From NCBI GenBank assembly GCA_028339355.1, contig JAOLBX010000012.1:1-43776 (forward strand): 43,776 nt of DNA. Reading direction: 5' to 3'. The translations under genes and the position numbers were made by a program. Under the pieces are notes generated by a model. The model was not told where the DNA came from. It did no database searches and saw nothing but the letters and a program-made list of their open reading frames with translations. Positions 8,724-15,743 of this stretch are shown here, piece after piece. The stretch is from Bacteroidia bacterium. GTDB lineage: Bacteria > Bacteroidota > Bacteroidia > NS11-12g > UBA9320. The first letter of the stretch is position 1. Each line of letters starts with the position of its first letter.

Positions 8724-9438
8724 TTGGTTTACGTTTTATGGTGTATTGATATTGTATTCCTATTATGTTAGTCGTTTTAGGGTAGCTTTCTTTTAGTTGT
8801 TTTTCCATTCTGTAAAATGCTCCGACATCTCCCCAGTTTTTTGTTTTGTATTCTGTCCCTATGGTAAATCGTACCTTGCTAAAACCTTCATTGTTATCTA
8901 GAACATTGAAGATTTCTGCAGATACTTTTGGGTCAAGTTTCCAACCCTTGATGTTGTACGTACTCCCCACCTTTAGACGAATCGTGTTTTTTAGGGTGTC
9001 TCCCTGTGCTTCAGATACATTTAGTTCGTTTTTTGATTGATACCTGAGTCTATATTTTAAGCTAAATCTTTCAAGCTTGTGCTTGTAGCTAAGGTCTCCA
9101 TTCCATCTGAGATGGTTTTCGTACCCTTGAATTTTGCCTACATTGTCATTTTCTTTGATGTATCGCAAACCTAGTCCGAGGCTTATTTTTTTTTTGAGAT
9201 TATATCCTACAGTGATTTCAGAAAAGTACTGGTCTATAGTGGAGGCATTGTCCTTCAGCCTTAGTTGCTCTTCAAACCCAAAATCTAGCTTTTTGTTTAG
9301 CTTGTATTCTACCTTTGCGGCTGTCCATACTTCGAGGTCTCTCACCGTATAATAGGTTCCAGACTGAGCCAATAGGCTTGGTACGATAGATATAAGTATT
9401 GCAGCGGTGACTATCAGGTGTTTTATGTATTCCTTCAT
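8713..9438 (-). CDS. DUF2490 outer-membrane beta-barrel protein
   Basis: A 241-residue exported protein with a signal peptide ending at 'LLAQ', then alternating beta strands from 'VWTAAKVEYKLNKKLDFGFE' to the C-terminal 'NIIGIQYQYTIKRKP'. The pattern matches DUF2490/outer-membrane barrel proteins common in Bacteroidetes. It is the third cistron of the VTC operon: three bases follow the DUF4956 stop and its own 3' end overlaps CotH by 11 bases. A conduit or anchoring role in the outer membrane for the operon's product is inference only. Confidence 0.8.
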   Translation of the reverse strand: MKEYIKHLIVTAAILISIVPSLLAQSGTYYTVRDLEVWTAAKVEYKLNKKLDFGFEEQLRLKDNASTIDQYFSEITVGYNLKKKISLGLGLRYIKENDNVGKIQGYENHLRWNGDLSYKHKLERFSLKYRLRYQSKNELNVSEAQGDTLKNTIRLKVGSTYNIKGWKLDPKVSAEIFNVLDNNEGFSKVRFTIGTEYKTKNWGDVGAFYRMEKQLKESYPKTTNIIGIQYQYTIKRKPNEK

Positions 9439-9441
9439 ATT

Positions 9442-10041
9442 TTAGTTGTAGTACGTTATTGTTATGGTAGTAGAGTCTTTCAAAAAATCTATATCACCTA
9501 TACTTATGTCTTCTATCACTAGACCTGTGCGTTCTTCTAAGTCTGCTTTTAGTGCTGCATGATTATCTGGCTTTATATTTTCTATTTTTTCGTATTGAAT
9601 GATTTTTATATTCAAATCTTTTGTGAACCACAGCCGCTCAATGGTATACAATGCTACTATGATGAGAGTGTTTGCAGATAGTATTTCGGCATAGCTCATT
9701 TTTTGGTTTGCCAGTGAGTTCATCACTGACACTCCTATCACTACAAAGAGGTACGTCATCTCTTTGATAGGAATGGCGTCTGTGCGGTACCGTATTATAC
9801 CAAATATGGCAAACAACCCTAGTGCCATTCCAATATCGAGTTCATACTTTTTGAGTGTAAAGCATAGAAAAAATACGATGATTCCTATCATGTAGTACGT
9901 GAATAGATAGTCATTTCGCTTAGTGGCACCAAAGTATAGCCATCGGATGATGAGTGTTAGAAACCCAATGTTTAGAAGAAATCGGAAGGACATCTTATAA
10001 AAATCATCGTCGAAAAGTGGTATGCTTAAAAATTCTGTCAT
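9442..10041 (-). CDS. DUF4956 multi-pass membrane protein
   Basis: A 199-residue integral inner-membrane protein with about five helices ('FRFLLNIGFLTLIIRWLYF', 'YYMIGIIVFFLCFTL', 'GMALGLFAIFGIIRYR', 'MTYLFVVIGVSVMNSLA', 'ANTLIIVALYTIERLWF') and a soluble C-terminal tail of about 60 residues with a ferredoxin-like strand pattern. The 'GLFAIFGIIRYRTDAIPIKE' stretch is the signature of DUF4956. DUF4956 genes often sit beside VTC-domain polyphosphate polymerase genes in bacteria, which supports a joint role such as a membrane channel or carrier. It shares one base (10041) with the VTC gene, indicating tight coupling. Confidence 0.88.
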   Translation of the reverse strand: MTEFLSIPLFDDDFYKMSFRFLLNIGFLTLIIRWLYFGATKRNDYLFTYYMIGIIVFFLCFTLKKYELDIGMALGLFAIFGIIRYRTDAIPIKEMTYLFVVIGVSVMNSLANQKMSYAEILSANTLIIVALYTIERLWFTKDLNIKIIQYEKIENIKPDNHAALKADLEERTGLVIEDISIGDIDFLKDSTTITITYYN

Positions 10042-10841
10042 TATGCGGTTAGTTTATTGATTTTTAGAAATTTGGCTTTGAAAAAATTTTGTTTTAGTTC
10101 AGGATTCTGCGAAGCCATACCTATGCAGTATTTACTAATCTTGTATGGGTGAACGCCCATCTTTTTAAGAGCTTGAAAAATAGGAGAGGACCTTCTTAAT
10201 TTTTCTTGTTTTAGTTCGATGATAGCTAGCTTAGCATTTAGAATATGTCCATTGTATCCTAGATTGAGGTCTATGGTAACCCGCTCTTTCAATTCTTTTT
10301 GCACCAAGGTAAAACGATTAAAACTATTGCTAATAGACTTGTCTAGTACAAAGTTTTCACTTGTCGTTTCATTGATAAAATCAAGTAATTCTCCCTCAAG
10401 CGGAGCGTCAGGACTATCCAGCTTTATACGAGATTTTATGGTATTGCCTTGACTGTCTTTTTGTTTTACCTCCAGAAAGCTCAATTCAGATTCTACATAG
10501 TTCCGTATTCGAATTTTTATTCGGTGTGCGTGCCCATTGTGATGGGAGTGATAAAAGAAGGCTCCCGGTGTATCAAAATAAGTAGAGTCATAGGTCATGA
10601 GTCTATTACCATTGATTTCCAAAACGTGATAGTCGTTAGCTATGCTATCTATAAGCTGCGGTAGGTCGTCTACATTGATTATAAACTTAGTGTCTACGCG
10701 TTTCATTAGAGCCACCTCACTTACGTCTGCCAGCGATGTTGGCTGCAGTTTTTTGAGATAAGTAGGGGTCTTATGAGTTGGTTCTGCTGGTATCAAAGTA
10801 TTACCTATATGATTGCTATAGACTAGGACAACAAGTATCAT
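10041..10841 (-). CDS. VTC-domain (polyphosphate polymerase fold) protein
   Basis: A 266-residue protein of the triphosphate-tunnel (TTM) fold like the catalytic Vtc4 domain, which makes polyphosphate from ATP. Basic and acidic tunnel residues are visible in order: 'MKRVDTKFI', 'HRIKIRIRNY', 'FLEVKQK', 'TIKSRIKL', 'RVTIDLNL', 'AIIELKQE' and 'PYKISKY'. Unlike eukaryotic VTC there is no SPX domain and no membrane segment; the neighbouring DUF4956 protein may supply the membrane part. The start is uncertain: the ATG at 10841 gives an unusual hydrophobic N-terminus, and a TTG at 10796 is an alternative. It is the first cistron of the operon and lies directly downstream of the structured block at 10870-11100. 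Confidence 0.88.
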   Translation of the reverse strand: MILVVLVYSNHIGNTLIPAEPTHKTPTYLKKLQPTSLADVSEVALMKRVDTKFIINVDDLPQLIDSIANDYHVLEINGNRLMTYDSTYFDTPGAFFYHSHHNGHAHRIKIRIRNYVESELSFLEVKQKDSQGNTIKSRIKLDSPDAPLEGELLDFINETTSENFVLDKSISNSFNRFTLVQKELKERVTIDLNLGYNGHILNAKLAIIELKQEKLRRSSPIFQALKKMGVHPYKISKYCIGMASQNPELKQNFFKAKFLKINKLTA

Positions 10842-10869
10842 ATATTAATTCCAATCTTACCAAAAAAAC

Positions 10870-11100
10870 TTCGAATTGGCCATCTTTGGAGGGTAAGCGT
10901 ATCGTATAAATGACCGAAATTACCTGAGCGGACTATTACACTCCAGTGGGTGAACTCGTACTCGGTTCGTACCTAGCAGACTGGCGGTACCGCAGACGCA
11001 ATGCGTAGGCTATGCAGGCGGCCTACTTGCTAAAAAGAAGCTTCTTGCCATAGAAAATCCCTTATGGGAGAGCCAGATGGTGCTGTATGGTCGGAGATAA
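10870..11100. ncRNA. Palindrome-dense structured non-coding element (candidate RNA), strand uncertain
   Basis: A GC-richer block in AT-rich surroundings, without a credible ORF, packed with short inverted repeats. TAGCA (10974-10978) pairs with TGCTA (11028-11032) and encloses GTAGGC (11005-11010) with GCCTAC (11021-11026). GCGGTACCGC (about 10984-10993) is a 10-base palindrome and AAGAAGCTTCTT (11035-11046) a 12-base one. CCATA/TATGG flank a loop near 11048-11067. CTGGC (10981-10985) can also pair with GCCAG (11072-11076). A weak -7-like box (CATCTTTG, 10881-10888) would start a plus-strand RNA near 10894. Alternatively the block is the 5' leader of the leftward VTC operon. A 6S-type or cis-regulatory RNA is possible; I cannot name a family. 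Confidence 0.4.
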
Positions 11101-11106
11101 TGTGTC

Positions 11107-11805
11107 TTAAAATTTATGATGGAGGCTCAGCTGTGCTTGGTTCTTTTTCCAATTGTTCGTGGTTTGATTCATTAATCCACATTGTATTTTTAGATTTTTT
11201 TTAAGCATAAACCCAAGTGCCGTATAGAATCTGTTCCGATCGAAAATTTCTACGCTTTTTCCGTTTCCAATGTTTCGTTGTCCATTGATGAATATTTCGT
11301 TGTAAAGAGCCAAGTACAATGTGTTGGCTTCCATAGCTGCTTTGTTTAGCGGTACGTTCAAAAACAGATTGTACCTATAGCGTGTCCTGAAATCTTGGCT
11401 GTCAACAAATCGCTGCTCGTATCTGTACCGGTGATTGGTGTATATACGCTTGCCAAATTGAATAGGGAATAGAGCTTCCTGATAAATCCTACTCTCTGAT
11501 GCAGTAGAGTTATCAGATCCATAGCTACCGGTGATAACGTTTCCATATCCAAGAGTTAGTTTAACATTAGTGTTTTTTGGTTTGTAGGTTATGCCTCCGC
11601 GTAATAAGAGTTGCTCTAGGTCTCCTGCGATATTCCAGTTGCGACATTGAAGGTCTCCTTGGATTCCCCAAGAGCTATCTTTGAAAGTGGTATTGAAAAA
11701 ATACATATACCAGGCTCCTAGTTTTTCTTCATCTATCTGAGCCTTTGCTGAACTAGGAAAAAGTAAAGGAATAGAGATCATTAATAAGAGGATATTTTTT
11801 TTCAT
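11107..11805 (-). CDS. DUF2490 family outer-membrane protein
   Basis: I chose the ATG at 11805 because it gives a standard signal peptide ('MKKNILLLMISIPLLFPSSA', cleaved after 'AKA'); the frame remains open upstream for 26 residues without leader character. The mature part of about 210 residues is a beta-barrel with 'LGAWYMYFFNTTFKDSSWGI', 'RNWNIAGDLEQLLLRGGITY', 'YRYEQRF' and 'LNVPLNKAA', typical of DUF2490, ending in an aromatic 'LSLHHKF' as outer-membrane barrels do. It is a second DUF2490 protein next to the VTC-CotH operon but separated from it by the structured block, so it is not clearly the same transcript. Confidence 0.78.
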   Translation of the reverse strand: MKKNILLLMISIPLLFPSSAKAQIDEEKLGAWYMYFFNTTFKDSSWGIQGDLQCRNWNIAGDLEQLLLRGGITYKPKNTNVKLTLGYGNVITGSYGSDNSTASESRIYQEALFPIQFGKRIYTNHRYRYEQRFVDSQDFRTRYRYNLFLNVPLNKAAMEANTLYLALYNEIFINGQRNIGNGKSVEIFDRNRFYTALGFMLKKNLKIQCGLMNQTTNNWKKNQAQLSLHHKF

Positions 11806-11883
11806 AACTATAACGAGAAATATAAAATCATTTGGGAATATGTTGTAATGCGGTTTTTTAACTACAAAATAACAATCCAACAC

Positions 11884-11913
11884 AAAAAACGGTTTGAGTG
11901 TGAACTCAAACCG
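11884..11913 (-). terminator. Rho-independent terminator after the PEBP gene
   Basis: A perfect 10-bp stem (CGGTTTGAGT 11890-11899 with ACTCAAACCG 11904-11913) and a 4-base loop, followed on the minus strand by six T residues. It lies about 30 bases past the PEBP stop and isolates that gene from the DUF2490 gene further on. Confidence 0.85.
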
Positions 11914-11941
11914 CAGTTATTTTGAAAGAGAGTAGATGTTT

Positions 11942-12502
11942 TTATTGTTTCTTACTTCTTTGGTAATATGCTACTATACTTGCTTTTGCCAATGTATTAT
12001 TCCATAAATTATATCCCACTATAGCTGGGTTGGTCTTTGCATCTAGTCCAAGTTTATCTGTTTTGAGAGCATAAACTGTAATTACATATTGATGTAAACC
12101 GTGGCCTTCTGGTGGGCAAGGTCCTCCATATCCATTGGCTCCATAATCTGTAATACTTTGTATTGCTCCTGCAGGTGTTAGATTTAGTTCTGTGTTTCCA
12201 GCACCAGAAACTAGTTCGTTTGTGTTTACTGGGATATCAAAAACCACCCAATGCCACCAACCACTCCCAGTGGGTGCGTCAGGGTCGTACATGGTTACTG
12301 CAAAGCTCTTAGTGCCTTCGGGAGCGTTTTTCCACGATAACTGAGGAGATTTATTTTCACCAGTACACCCAAAGCCATTAAATTCTTCGTTGATTGTAGC
12401 TTCTCCTCCTAAATTATTACTTGATAATGTAAAAGTTTGTTGACCGAAAAGAGAACTTGAAAAAGCGATTAATACTGTTAAGATTTGAAATGATTTTTTC
12501 AT
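11942..12502 (-). CDS. YbhB/YbcL (PEBP) family protein, exported
   Basis: A phosphatidylethanolamine-binding-protein fold of 186 residues with a signal peptide ('MKKSFQILTVLIAFSSSLFG'), so probably periplasmic. The ligand-pocket motifs are clear: 'SPQLSWKNAPEGTKSFAVTM', 'YDPDAPTGSGWWHWVVFDIP' and 'YGGPCPPEGHGLHQYVITVY'. Bacterial members have no settled function; inhibitory or binding roles are suggested for relatives. A full-match -7 box (TAGATTTG) lies about 32 bases upstream and a strong terminator follows, so it is monocistronic. The upstream AraC gene is on the same strand. Confidence 0.92.
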   Translation of the reverse strand: MKKSFQILTVLIAFSSSLFGQQTFTLSSNNLGGEATINEEFNGFGCTGENKSPQLSWKNAPEGTKSFAVTMYDPDAPTGSGWWHWVVFDIPVNTNELVSGAGNTELNLTPAGAIQSITDYGANGYGGPCPPEGHGLHQYVITVYALKTDKLGLDAKTNPAIVGYNLWNNTLAKASIVAYYQRSKKQ

Positions 12503-12533
12503 AATATTTGTTTTTAATTATTAATTTATGATG

Positions 12534-12541
12534 CAAATCTA
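12534..12541 (-). promoter_or_regulatory. -7 box (TAGATTTG) of the PEBP gene
   Basis: The minus strand reads TAGATTTG, an exact TAnnTTTG match, 32 bases before the PEBP ATG. No good -33 TTG was found at 18-21 bases. Confidence 0.5.
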
Positions 12542-12597
12542 TGGACGTATTCAGGCTTTGTATTAATCAGAAGGGTTCAAAAAGTATTGGTAAAAGT

Positions 12598-13437
12598 TCA
12601 ATTTGATTGATATTGTTTCGGTGTAACTCCAAATTTTATTTTGAAGGCTTGAATGAAATTTGAGAGGTTCTCATATCTAATTTCTTCAAAAATATCTGAA
12701 GGTCTTTTCGAAGCGTTTTTTAATAAAAAAGCTGAGTGTTCAAGTCTCTTGTCCTGAAACCACTTGCTAGGTGAACTATTAAAGTTTTTCTCAAATTCTC
12801 TTTTGAAAGTTGACACACTCATATTAGATAAAAATGAAAGTTCTTTTACAGTTAGTTTATTTAATCTGTTGCTTTCAATTGTCTGGACAAATTTTCGGTT
12901 TTGATTATTACTTTTATCAATTAATGAATAAAGAAAATCTAAACCTTTTTGTTCCATTAGATATAGCATTATTTCCTCAAATTTAACATTTAGAATGTTT
13001 TCTTGAATTGATTTTGAAAGCTTTGATATGTCTATGAGGCTTTCAACGAATCTTCGTATAAATGAATCGTAATTAAATGAGTACGTTGAGAATAATATTT
13101 TAGAATTACAAGTTTCTAATTTAAATTTTCGTATGAATTGAAATACATCTTCGTTGGAAAAGAAAAATAGAATGCTCCGATAATATTTTAAATCGCTAGA
13201 GAGCTTTTCAGTCATTAAGCAATGTCCAGATTTCATCAATAGAAATTGAGAATTATCAATTTCGTATGCTGAATTGTCGAACAATACTTCTTTAGTTCCT
13301 TCTTGAAGAAAGCTAAACGTATTTTTATTCAACAATATTTGTTGTTTTGATATTTCAGTGCTGCTCTCATAGTCATAAACCATAATAGAATTCGAAGAGC
13401 TTAAATTTAGTTCGTCTGGTAAGGTAATTGTCTCCAT
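12598..13437 (-). CDS. AraC-family transcriptional regulator
   Basis: A 279-residue regulator. The C-terminal 95 residues form the double HTH_18: first helix-turn-helix 'TVKELSFLSNMSVSTFKREF', then 'KRPSDIFEEIRYENLSNFIQ' and the signature end 'FKIKFGVTPKQYQ'. The N-terminal part, about 180 residues, looks like the AraC effector-domain type with 'NTFSFLQEGTKEVLFDN' and 'LMKSGHCLMTEKL'. The gene is AT-rich and lies in the accessory patch. It is transcribed toward the PEBP gene, which may be a target, but that gene has its own promoter-like box; the link is inference. Confidence 0.88.
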   Translation of the reverse strand: METITLPDELNLSSSNSIMVYDYESSTEISKQQILLNKNTFSFLQEGTKEVLFDNSAYEIDNSQFLLMKSGHCLMTEKLSSDLKYYRSILFFFSNEDVFQFIRKFKLETCNSKILFSTYSFNYDSFIRRFVESLIDISKLSKSIQENILNVKFEEIMLYLMEQKGLDFLYSLIDKSNNQNRKFVQTIESNRLNKLTVKELSFLSNMSVSTFKREFEKNFNSSPSKWFQDKRLEHSAFLLKNASKRPSDIFEEIRYENLSNFIQAFKIKFGVTPKQYQSN

Positions 13438-13488
13438 TGGGTTCTATTCGTAATTAACATTCTGAATAAACAATCGTTTTAATGTTGT

Positions 13489-13968
13489 TTACGTTTTGTT
13501 ATCGTCCCCACTATTTTTAATTCTCCATTCTTCAAAATCCTTCTTTAAATCATAAGTTCCAAGAGCTTTTCTAAAAGCTTCATCCAACGCAGCCATTTCC
13601 TTAGAATTAAGAATATCCTTACCTTCATTCAGTTCTTCTTTCAAATTTTCAATTGAGCCATCCTTTTGGTTTTGTTTATTATCTATTACTTTATCTAGAG
13701 TGCTAACTTCAATTTTACTTTCGTTTTTATTAAACTTGAAACCACACGATTTACATTTATAAGCAACTATCTGATTATTGTAAATGATCATAACAACTAC
13801 TATAACGAGCGTTAATATAGTAGGTTTATCAAGGTAATAGTGGTGTCTATAAAAATCTGCAAAAACTAATATAGCAATGCTTACAAAAGATAGAAGCACT
13901 AGATAAAAAATGATACTTCTTCTTTTGTTTGTTTTAAAGCTTTTACAATTTGGACATTCAATATTCAT
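13489..13968 (-). CDS. Zinc-ribbon membrane protein, hypothetical
   Basis: A 159-residue protein. An N-terminal 'CPNCKSF' pair and a central 'CKSCGFKF' pair make a split zinc ribbon wrapped around two membrane helices ('IIFYLVLLSFVSIAILVF' and 'ILTLVIVVVMIIYN'). A charged coiled-coil-like tail follows ('LDKVIDNKQNQKDGSIENL'). It lies between attC-like site A and the AraC gene, and its AT-rich composition fits cassette cargo. The function is unknown. Confidence 0.65.
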   Translation of the reverse strand: MNIECPNCKSFKTNKRRSIIFYLVLLSFVSIAILVFADFYRHHYYLDKPTILTLVIVVVMIIYNNQIVAYKCKSCGFKFNKNESKIEVSTLDKVIDNKQNQKDGSIENLKEELNEGKDILNSKEMAALDEAFRKALGTYDLKKDFEEWRIKNSGDDNKT

Positions 13969-13986
13969 AATTGATTTTGTGCTAAT

Positions 13987-14117
13987 GCTAACGTGTTTGT
14001 ATAAGATTTGTTGCGTGTTTCAAGCACCAAATTTAGCAAATAAATCAAAGATAGAAAGTCTGCTAGGACTCTCGTAAATAGGCTAAAACCAGCAATTAAT
14101 TTTACACGTTGTTATGC
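13987..14117 (-). repeat. attC-like recombination site A
   Basis: On the minus strand the element opens with GCATAACAACGTGTAA (14117-14102) and closes with AAACACGTTAGC (about 13987). The outer AACGTGT and ACACGTT arms are complementary, as in integron attC sites (R''/R' ends). The 30 bases at 13987-14016 match 26 of 30 with 15015-15044 in site B. The preceding gene ends inside the left arm (protein end 'LHNNV', then TAA), a classic mark of a gene cassette. The core boxes deviate from the textbook RYYYAAC/GTTRRRY, so I call it attC-like. Confidence 0.6.
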
Positions 14118-14989
14118 AAAGTATTTTTTTCATATTTATTATGGATTATTATTATTGCTAATCCAAACAGTATAGCTACTACAATTAAAATTGTACTTAT
14201 TAATCCGCTTACTCCGAATGACATACGGATTAAAATTGTTGAAACTACAAAACCAGAATTTCTTATTATTTTGTGAAATTTATCTGTGTAAAAGAAGGAA
14301 ATTAACAGAAGAACGACATCCACTAATATCAGAACGGTGAAAAATTCGTCAAAGAATAAATTATTAACAGTTTCAAAACTGGGTAACTCGTTTGAAGTAA
14401 ATGAAATATCTGATGTCCAATTAAAAAGTGTAACCAAAGCCATTGTAAAAAATATTGGAACTAAAACAACGGCAATTATTTTCTTTCTACGAATGAATCT
14501 TTCAATTTTTAATTTATTGTCCTTTTGTTGAGTTAATTTTTGCATTCCTTGTTTTTGAAACTGAAAAATCAGATAGAAAAGAATAACTGAAGCCAAGATA
14601 TCATATGTAAATTGCAAATCTCCTTTTATTTCAAACCAATTTGATGACAGTTCAAGAGCAGATAAATCTTTAAATAATTTTCGGATAATTATAAGTGTTA
14701 TAATTTCATACTGTTTAGTTATGTAGGTGGTAAATGATTTTGGTAAGTAATAGATTAATAAGTATACTTCATAAACAAGTATAAATGAGAATGGGGTGTA
14801 AATTGCCGATATCGGATTTTTAAATAATTCTGATCCTAAAGACAAATTTACGATACCAAATTTTGATGAGTAAATTAAAATTAAGTGAATAAAAAAGCCA
14901 AATAAGGCAACATATAGTATTGTTTTTTCAATCCGCTGTTTGGCGTATTCAGATAGAAAAAATTGGTAAAGTTTATTTAATAAATTCAT
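14102..14989 (-). CDS. Polytopic membrane protein on an integron-like cassette
   Basis: A 295-residue very hydrophobic protein with about seven predicted helices (for example 'TILYVALFGFFIHLILIY', 'IIAVVLVPIFFTMALVTLF', 'FFTVLILVDVVLLLISFFY' and 'STILIVVAILFGLAIIIIH'). I recognise no domain. The gene is strongly AT-rich, sits alone between attC-like sites B and A, and its last codons (LHNNV, stop) are encoded by the left arm of site A. That is how a single-gene cassette is built. Function unknown. Confidence 0.68.
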   Translation of the reverse strand: MNLLNKLYQFFLSEYAKQRIEKTILYVALFGFFIHLILIYSSKFGIVNLSLGSELFKNPISAIYTPFSFILVYEVYLLIYYLPKSFTTYITKQYEIITLIIIRKLFKDLSALELSSNWFEIKGDLQFTYDILASVILFYLIFQFQKQGMQKLTQQKDNKLKIERFIRRKKIIAVVLVPIFFTMALVTLFNWTSDISFTSNELPSFETVNNLFFDEFFTVLILVDVVLLLISFFYTDKFHKIIRNSGFVVSTILIRMSFGVSGLISTILIVVAILFGLAIIIIHNKYEKNTLHNNV

Positions 14990-15014
14990 ATTCTATTAAG
15001 TCTGATATATTTTG

Positions 15015-15160
15015 GCTAACGGGTTTGTATAAGAGTAGTTACGTGGGTTAGCACTTAATTTTGTAAGGACACACCAAGTTGGAAATTCCGCAGGAATTTC
15101 CAATGTATGCAAGAATAAGCAATTACTTATGGCCATTGTTACACAACGTTTGATTATATT
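15015..15160 (-). repeat. attC-like recombination site B
   Basis: The minus strand reads from AACGTTGTGTAACAATGG (about 15160) to AACCCGTTAGCC (15015). Its right end shares 26 of 30 bases with site A, including TCTTATACAAAC. Inside is a strong inverted repeat: TTGGAAATTCC, then GCA, then GGAATTTCCAA (about 15081-15103), a central hairpin of the kind seen in folded attC strands. It immediately precedes the cassette gene at 14989. Confidence 0.55.
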
Positions 15161-15309
15161 ATTAATTATGACTTTGGCCATTTTCTTAATTTTTTTGAGC
15201 TGAAATTTCAACATATTTATAGGTCAAGTAGGACGAGCTAATTATTAATACTAACAGTATTGATAGCCAAGAGTTTATATTTTGTTTTTAATTTTTTCTC
15301 TTTTTAAAA

Positions 15310-15400
15310 GCCAAATTAAAAATTTGGCGGACTTTCCAAATATACAGAACCTTTCGGTTAAGCACTTATTAGCTATGTTTTATACACGGTGTTGGCGGTA
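15310..15400 (-). repeat. Third attC-like / repeat element (site C), with a terminator-like hairpin
   Basis: On the minus strand the sequence around AACACCGTGTATAAAACA resembles the left arm of site A and begins exactly where the recombinase fragment stops. It continues through GCTTAACCGAAAGG (with a GCTTAAC core that fits RYYYAAC) to the hairpin GCCAAATT/AATTTGGC, followed by TTTT. The right end is not clear. The hairpin may also terminate the recombinase-fragment transcript. About 150 bases between this element and site B contain no credible gene. Confidence 0.45.
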
Positions 15401-15645
15401 ATTATTTTTATCTCCAGTTTCTCCTTAAATAGTCTTTTGAGCTCAGCCTTGTTTTCTTCTGTATTTACTATGCTCCATAATTTTTGTGTAGGATGGTAAA
15501 AAGAAGTATTCAGTTTTTTGAATGCCGTTCGCTCGTCTTTCAGCGGATAGGGGATATGGACCTTTATTCGTTTACTCTTTGGCAACGGTTTGTGCATTGT
15601 AATCTTTTGATTATGAGACGAGTACTGTTTTGAGATGGCATTCAT
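15373..15645 (-). pseudogene. Tyrosine recombinase (integrase) N-terminal fragment
   Basis: From the ATG at 15645 the frame encodes 90 residues matching the N-terminal arm region of Bacteroidetes XerD-like/phage-type integrases: 'RIKVHIPYPLKDERTAFKKL' followed by 'SFYHPTQKLWSI' and 'KAELKRLFKEKLEIK'. The core-binding and catalytic domains (the R...HxxR...Y residues) are absent. The frame ends in attC-like sequence ('ANTVYKT', stop). An upstream extension of the frame to 15864 overlaps the opposite-strand zinc-finger gene and is not integrase-like, so I exclude it. I infer a recombinase cut off by insertion or rearrangement of the cassette repeat. A free-standing small DNA-binding protein is the alternative. 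Confidence 0.6.
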
Positions 15646-15727
15646 GGTACTAATTTGACTCAATAGGTGGAAATATGCAAGATAAAAGTGATGTTTATTC
15701 GTTCCAAACGGTTCGAAACGAAAACGA

Positions 15728-15735
15728 TATATTTG
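15728..15735 (+). promoter_or_regulatory. -7 box (TATATTTG) of the zinc-finger gene
   Basis: An exact TAnnTTTG match ending nine bases before the ATG at 15744. If used, the mRNA would be almost leaderless. This supports the 15744 start over the in-frame ATG at 15675. Confidence 0.5.
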
Positions 15736-15743
15736 TATGTATA

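Noticed and set aside
10842-10973. About 44 stop-free codons on the minus strand inside the structured block, ending on TGA at the VTC start
   Set aside because: The stretch follows a TAG and has no ATG, GTG or TTG start, so it cannot be a gene; the inverted repeats explain the region better.
10961-10975. tRNA-like T-arm sequence GGTTCGTACC
   Set aside because: No acceptor stem, anticodon arm or matching T-stem could be assembled around it.
13437-13489. Possible further attC-like arm at the end of the zinc-ribbon gene (GATAACAAAACGTAA)
   Set aside because: Too short and no matching right end before the AraC gene.
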